NCBI GenBank assembly: GCA_017549325.1
Contig: JAFYVA010000135.1
Span: forward strand, 1 to 6,454
DNA length: 6,454 nucleotides
Direction of reading: 5' to 3'
Origin: Oscillospiraceae bacterium
Lineage (GTDB): Bacteria; Bacillota_A; Clostridia; Oscillospirales; Oscillospiraceae
Made by a program: the position numbers and the translations under genes. The notes under the pieces were generated by a model, which saw nothing but the letters and a program-made list of their open reading frames with translations, ran no database searches and had not been told where the DNA came from. Positions 4,637 to 6,454 of the stretch are shown piece after piece (within the stretch, counting starts at the first letter, position 1; each line of letters starts with the position of its first letter).

Positions 4637-6454
4637 TCACATACCTCTGACCGGGCCTCCCTTGCCCTTATTCACTTCCTTCTCTTTCTTCTCGTTCTTC
4701 TCACTCATCTCATTCTGCTCATTCATCTCATTCTGCTCATCCATCGCATGATTGTCCCAGTACTCTTCCGCATTTGCTCTCAGAATCTCCTGCTGGCGCT
4801 GCAAAAGGAATTTGAGCTGCCGTTCTGCCTTTTCCTCTTCGCGCCGCAGTCGTTCTCTGATTTGTTTGCCTCTCTCTGCCGCTTCTTCCAGATCCTTCTT
4901 ATTCTGGACGACTTCCTTCATCATAACCTCTCTGAACTTGTCGCCGTAGATCTCTCTGTAGCGCTCTTCTTTTCGTTTGGCAGCCTCGATCGAATCCTTA
5001 AGCTCTTTCCTAACCCTCTCTTCGTGTTCCTTTTTCATCCGATCTTCCAGCTTGCCCAGTTCGTAGTACTCTGTTTCCTCTTTGCTGAGCTTATCGTACT
5101 CTTCGGCAGTACCGGTCAGATCGATGGCGCGCTTTTCGTCAATTCTCTTACGCACATCCTCGGGAATCACCTTGAGCAGCGCAGCCTCGTTATCGGCGCC
5201 CTTCTTATCAAAGGCCTTCTGATACTTCTCAAACTGTTCTTTCAGCGTTGCCCGCTCCTTGACGATAGTATTTTCCAGCTTTTTGCGTTCTTTTTCATAC
5301 ACGTCATCACTGGCTTTGTACTCTTTATCAAGGGCATTGTACTTCTTATCGATGGCTTTTTTCTCTTTTTCGGTGGAGGCGGCCTCCCACTGTCTGTCAA
5401 ATTCACGGAGTCTGGCTCTGTAGTCTTCGTCACGTCTGCGCTGGTCGGCTTTCAGATCCTCCATCCGTTTCGGCGCATTCGCCTCGAACTCATTTTCCCG
5501 ATTTTCAAAGCAGACCTTTGCCAGAACGGTGAGGGGCAGTTGGCTCTCACTCATCATACGGCTCAGCTGTTCCATACGCTGGTTGCGTGCCGCCACCCGC
5601 TGGGGGTCTGCCAGCTCATTGCGCTTTAGCTGCAGTTCTGCCAGTCGTCTCTCGAATGCCAGATGCTCCTTGACGGCCGCGATCTCCTCCTTTATCAGCT
5701 TATCCAGTCTCCTCTGCTCTCTTGCATAGTCTTCCGATGTCTTCAGCGGGTTTCTCGCTTCTCTCCGCTCGCGGATCCGGACAGCCTGTGCCACCTTTTC
5801 ATCTTTCTGTTTTTGCCTTTTCTCCGCGCGGACTCGCTCCGAGAATTCCTTCTTTCTTTGCTCGATCCGCTCGAGTTCTCCCTTCAGATTGGGATCTATT
5901 TCTTCACTCTTCTTTATCGCATCGGCCCACTTCTGCTTTTCCTTCTCCTCGTCCAGCTTGCGCTTCTCTTCCTGCTTCTTTCTCAGAAGTTCTTCCTTCT
6001 GGCGCTCTCTTTCCTGCTTTTCACGGATCATCTGCTCCGCCGCCGCTAAGCGGCTCTGGTAATCCTGTGCCATCTTCAACTGAGAACGCAGCACATTGGT
6101 GTCTTTGCTGTACGCGACTATCGGATTGTAGACCGCCGGCTTCTCGTCCTTCTTCTCCGGAGCAGGTTCATCCTTCTTGTCTTCGACAGCAGGCTCTTCT
6201 TTCTTGTCCTCGACAGCAGGTGCCTCTTCCTTCTTCTCGACAGGCTCGATCTCCTCGTTCTCGGCGATCGGCTGCTCTTCTTTCTTCTTCTCTGCCTCGT
6301 CTTCTGCCTGCTTCTCGTCCTTCTGCTGGTCGTTCTCCTCTTTCTGCTCGGAAACATCTTCCTTCTGCTCGGAGACTTCTTCCTTCTGCTCGCTGTTCTC
6401 GTTCACCTCGACGATCTCGTTCTGCTCAGCGGGCGCACTCACTTCCTGCGGCAG
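4637..6454 (-). CDS. Unrecognised Glu/Lys-rich coiled-coil protein (5' end outside window)
   Basis: I do not recognise this protein. The visible part is 605 residues, numbered from the first codon at 6454. Residues 1-108 are acidic, Pro/Glu/Lys-rich and probably disordered, with four heptads of SEQKEEV type (21-48) and two tandem nonapeptides (75-92). YNPIVAYSK (109-117) is the first ordinary stretch. About 120-570 is almost unbroken charged helix (Glu, Lys, Arg, Gln), predicted long coiled coil, interrupted near SQLPLTVLAKVCFENREN, the least polar segment with the only visible Cys. The tail (571-605) holds two EQNEM repeats and ends in KGKGGPVRGM. No membrane helix, enzyme motif or sorting signal is seen. 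An in-frame GTG at 6442 has no properly spaced ribosome site and the frame stays open to the window edge, so the true start is most likely outside. A structural or scaffold role is the most that can be inferred. It ends with its own terminator. Confidence 0.85.
   Translation of the reverse strand: MPQEVSAPAEQNEIVEVNENSEQKEEVSEQKEDVSEQKEENDQQKDEKQAEDEAEKKKEEQPIAENEEIEPVEKKEEAPAVEDKKEEPAVEDKKDEPAPEKKDEKPAVYNPIVAYSKDTNVLRSQLKMAQDYQSRLAAAEQMIREKQERERQKEELLRKKQEEKRKLDEEKEKQKWADAIKKSEEIDPNLKGELERIEQRKKEFSERVRAEKRQKQKDEKVAQAVRIRERREARNPLKTSEDYAREQRRLDKLIKEEIAAVKEHLAFERRLAELQLKRNELADPQRVAARNQRMEQLSRMMSESQLPLTVLAKVCFENRENEFEANAPKRMEDLKADQRRRDEDYRARLREFDRQWEAASTEKEKKAIDKKYNALDKEYKASDDVYEKERKKLENTIVKERATLKEQFEKYQKAFDKKGADNEAALLKVIPEDVRKRIDEKRAIDLTGTAEEYDKLSKEETEYYELGKLEDRMKKEHEERVRKELKDSIEAAKRKEERYREIYGDKFREVMMKEVVQNKKDLEEAAERGKQIRERLRREEEKAERQLKFLLQRQQEILRANAEEYWDNHAMDEQNEMNEQNEMSEKNEKKEKEVNKGKGGPVRGM
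4706..4740 (-). repeat. Tandem 18-bp repeat near the coiled-coil C-terminus
   Basis: The 17-base string CATCTCATTCTGCTCAT (plus strand) occurs at 4706-4722 and 4724-4740, a period of 18 bases. It encodes two hexapeptides of the NEQNEM type near the end of the coiled-coil protein. Confidence 0.85.
6179..6232 (-). repeat. Two tandem 27-bp in-frame repeats
   Basis: Adjacent 27-base units sharing CGACAGCAGG on the plus strand encode nine-residue units of the VEDKKEEPA type, with a diverged third (PEKKDEKPA) beside them. They lie in the acidic Pro-rich N-terminal part of the coiled-coil protein. Confidence 0.75.
6311..6394 (-). repeat. Four tandem 21-bp in-frame heptad repeats
   Basis: Four units of 21 bases encode SEQKEEV, SEQKEDV, SEQKEEN and the diverged DQQKDEK. 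The first three are nearly identical at DNA level (sharing GAGCAGAA) with mostly third-position changes, suggesting fairly recent slippage or duplication kept in frame. Confidence 0.85.

Noticed and set aside
4607..5629. A 340-codon plus-strand frame rich in Leu and Phe that looks like a membrane protein
   Set aside because: It is the reverse of Glu/Lys/Arg-rich codons of the coiled-coil gene, and it begins inside that gene's terminator region. I see no ribosome site or known motif.
6179..6394. Tandem repeats as a CRISPR array
   Set aside because: Units are contiguous, 21 or 27 bases long, lack unique spacers and stay in frame with a coding sequence.
6440..6442. GTG as the true start of the coiled-coil protein
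   Set aside because: The purine-rich GCAGGAA touches the GTG with no spacing, and the frame continues open to the window edge, so the gene more probably starts outside.

Overview
The window holds five protein genes, all on the minus strand. They read, in transcription order, from the right edge to the left: an unrecognised, very charged coiled-coil protein (4637-6454, 5' end cut by the window), a YchF-type P-loop NTPase (3412-4485), an APC-family amino-acid permease (1752-3092), a HAD-family phosphatase (993-1631) and the start of threonyl-tRNA synthetase (1-674, 3' end cut by the window). The strong AGGAGG-type ribosome sites, TTGACA/TATACT-type promoters with 17-bp spacers, a T-box leader in front of thrS, and GC-rich coding sequence point to a Gram-positive bacterium of the class Clostridia, probably an Oscillospiraceae/Ruminococcaceae gut relative. 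The family-level placement is inference, since no phylogenetic marker was compared.

The four genes whose 5' ends lie inside the window each have a recognisable promoter. Long GC-rich hairpins lie behind the coiled-coil gene (4572-4608), ychF (3362-3393) and the permease (1697-1732). The phosphatase gene has no hairpin of its own: its stop codon lies inside the -35 box of the thrS promoter, so its transcripts would run into the thrS T-box leader and be subject to the T-box terminator. The layout is therefore mostly single-gene transcription units, with HAD-thrS as the one possible read-through pair.

Best-supported regulation: uncharged threonyl-tRNA should be sensed by the T-box leader (about 714-961, specifier ACC, T-box motif at 767-781), which chooses between an antiterminator and a terminator before thrS.

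Most unusual items: a ThrS that starts directly at the editing domain with no room for a TGS domain; a YchF homologue whose switch I and switch II segments differ from the family norm while P-loop, NxxE and TGS domain are intact; and the at least 605-residue coiled-coil protein with in-frame heptad, nonapeptide and hexapeptide DNA repeats. I see no mobile element, CRISPR array, tRNA or rRNA gene. No clearly new multi-gene system is visible.
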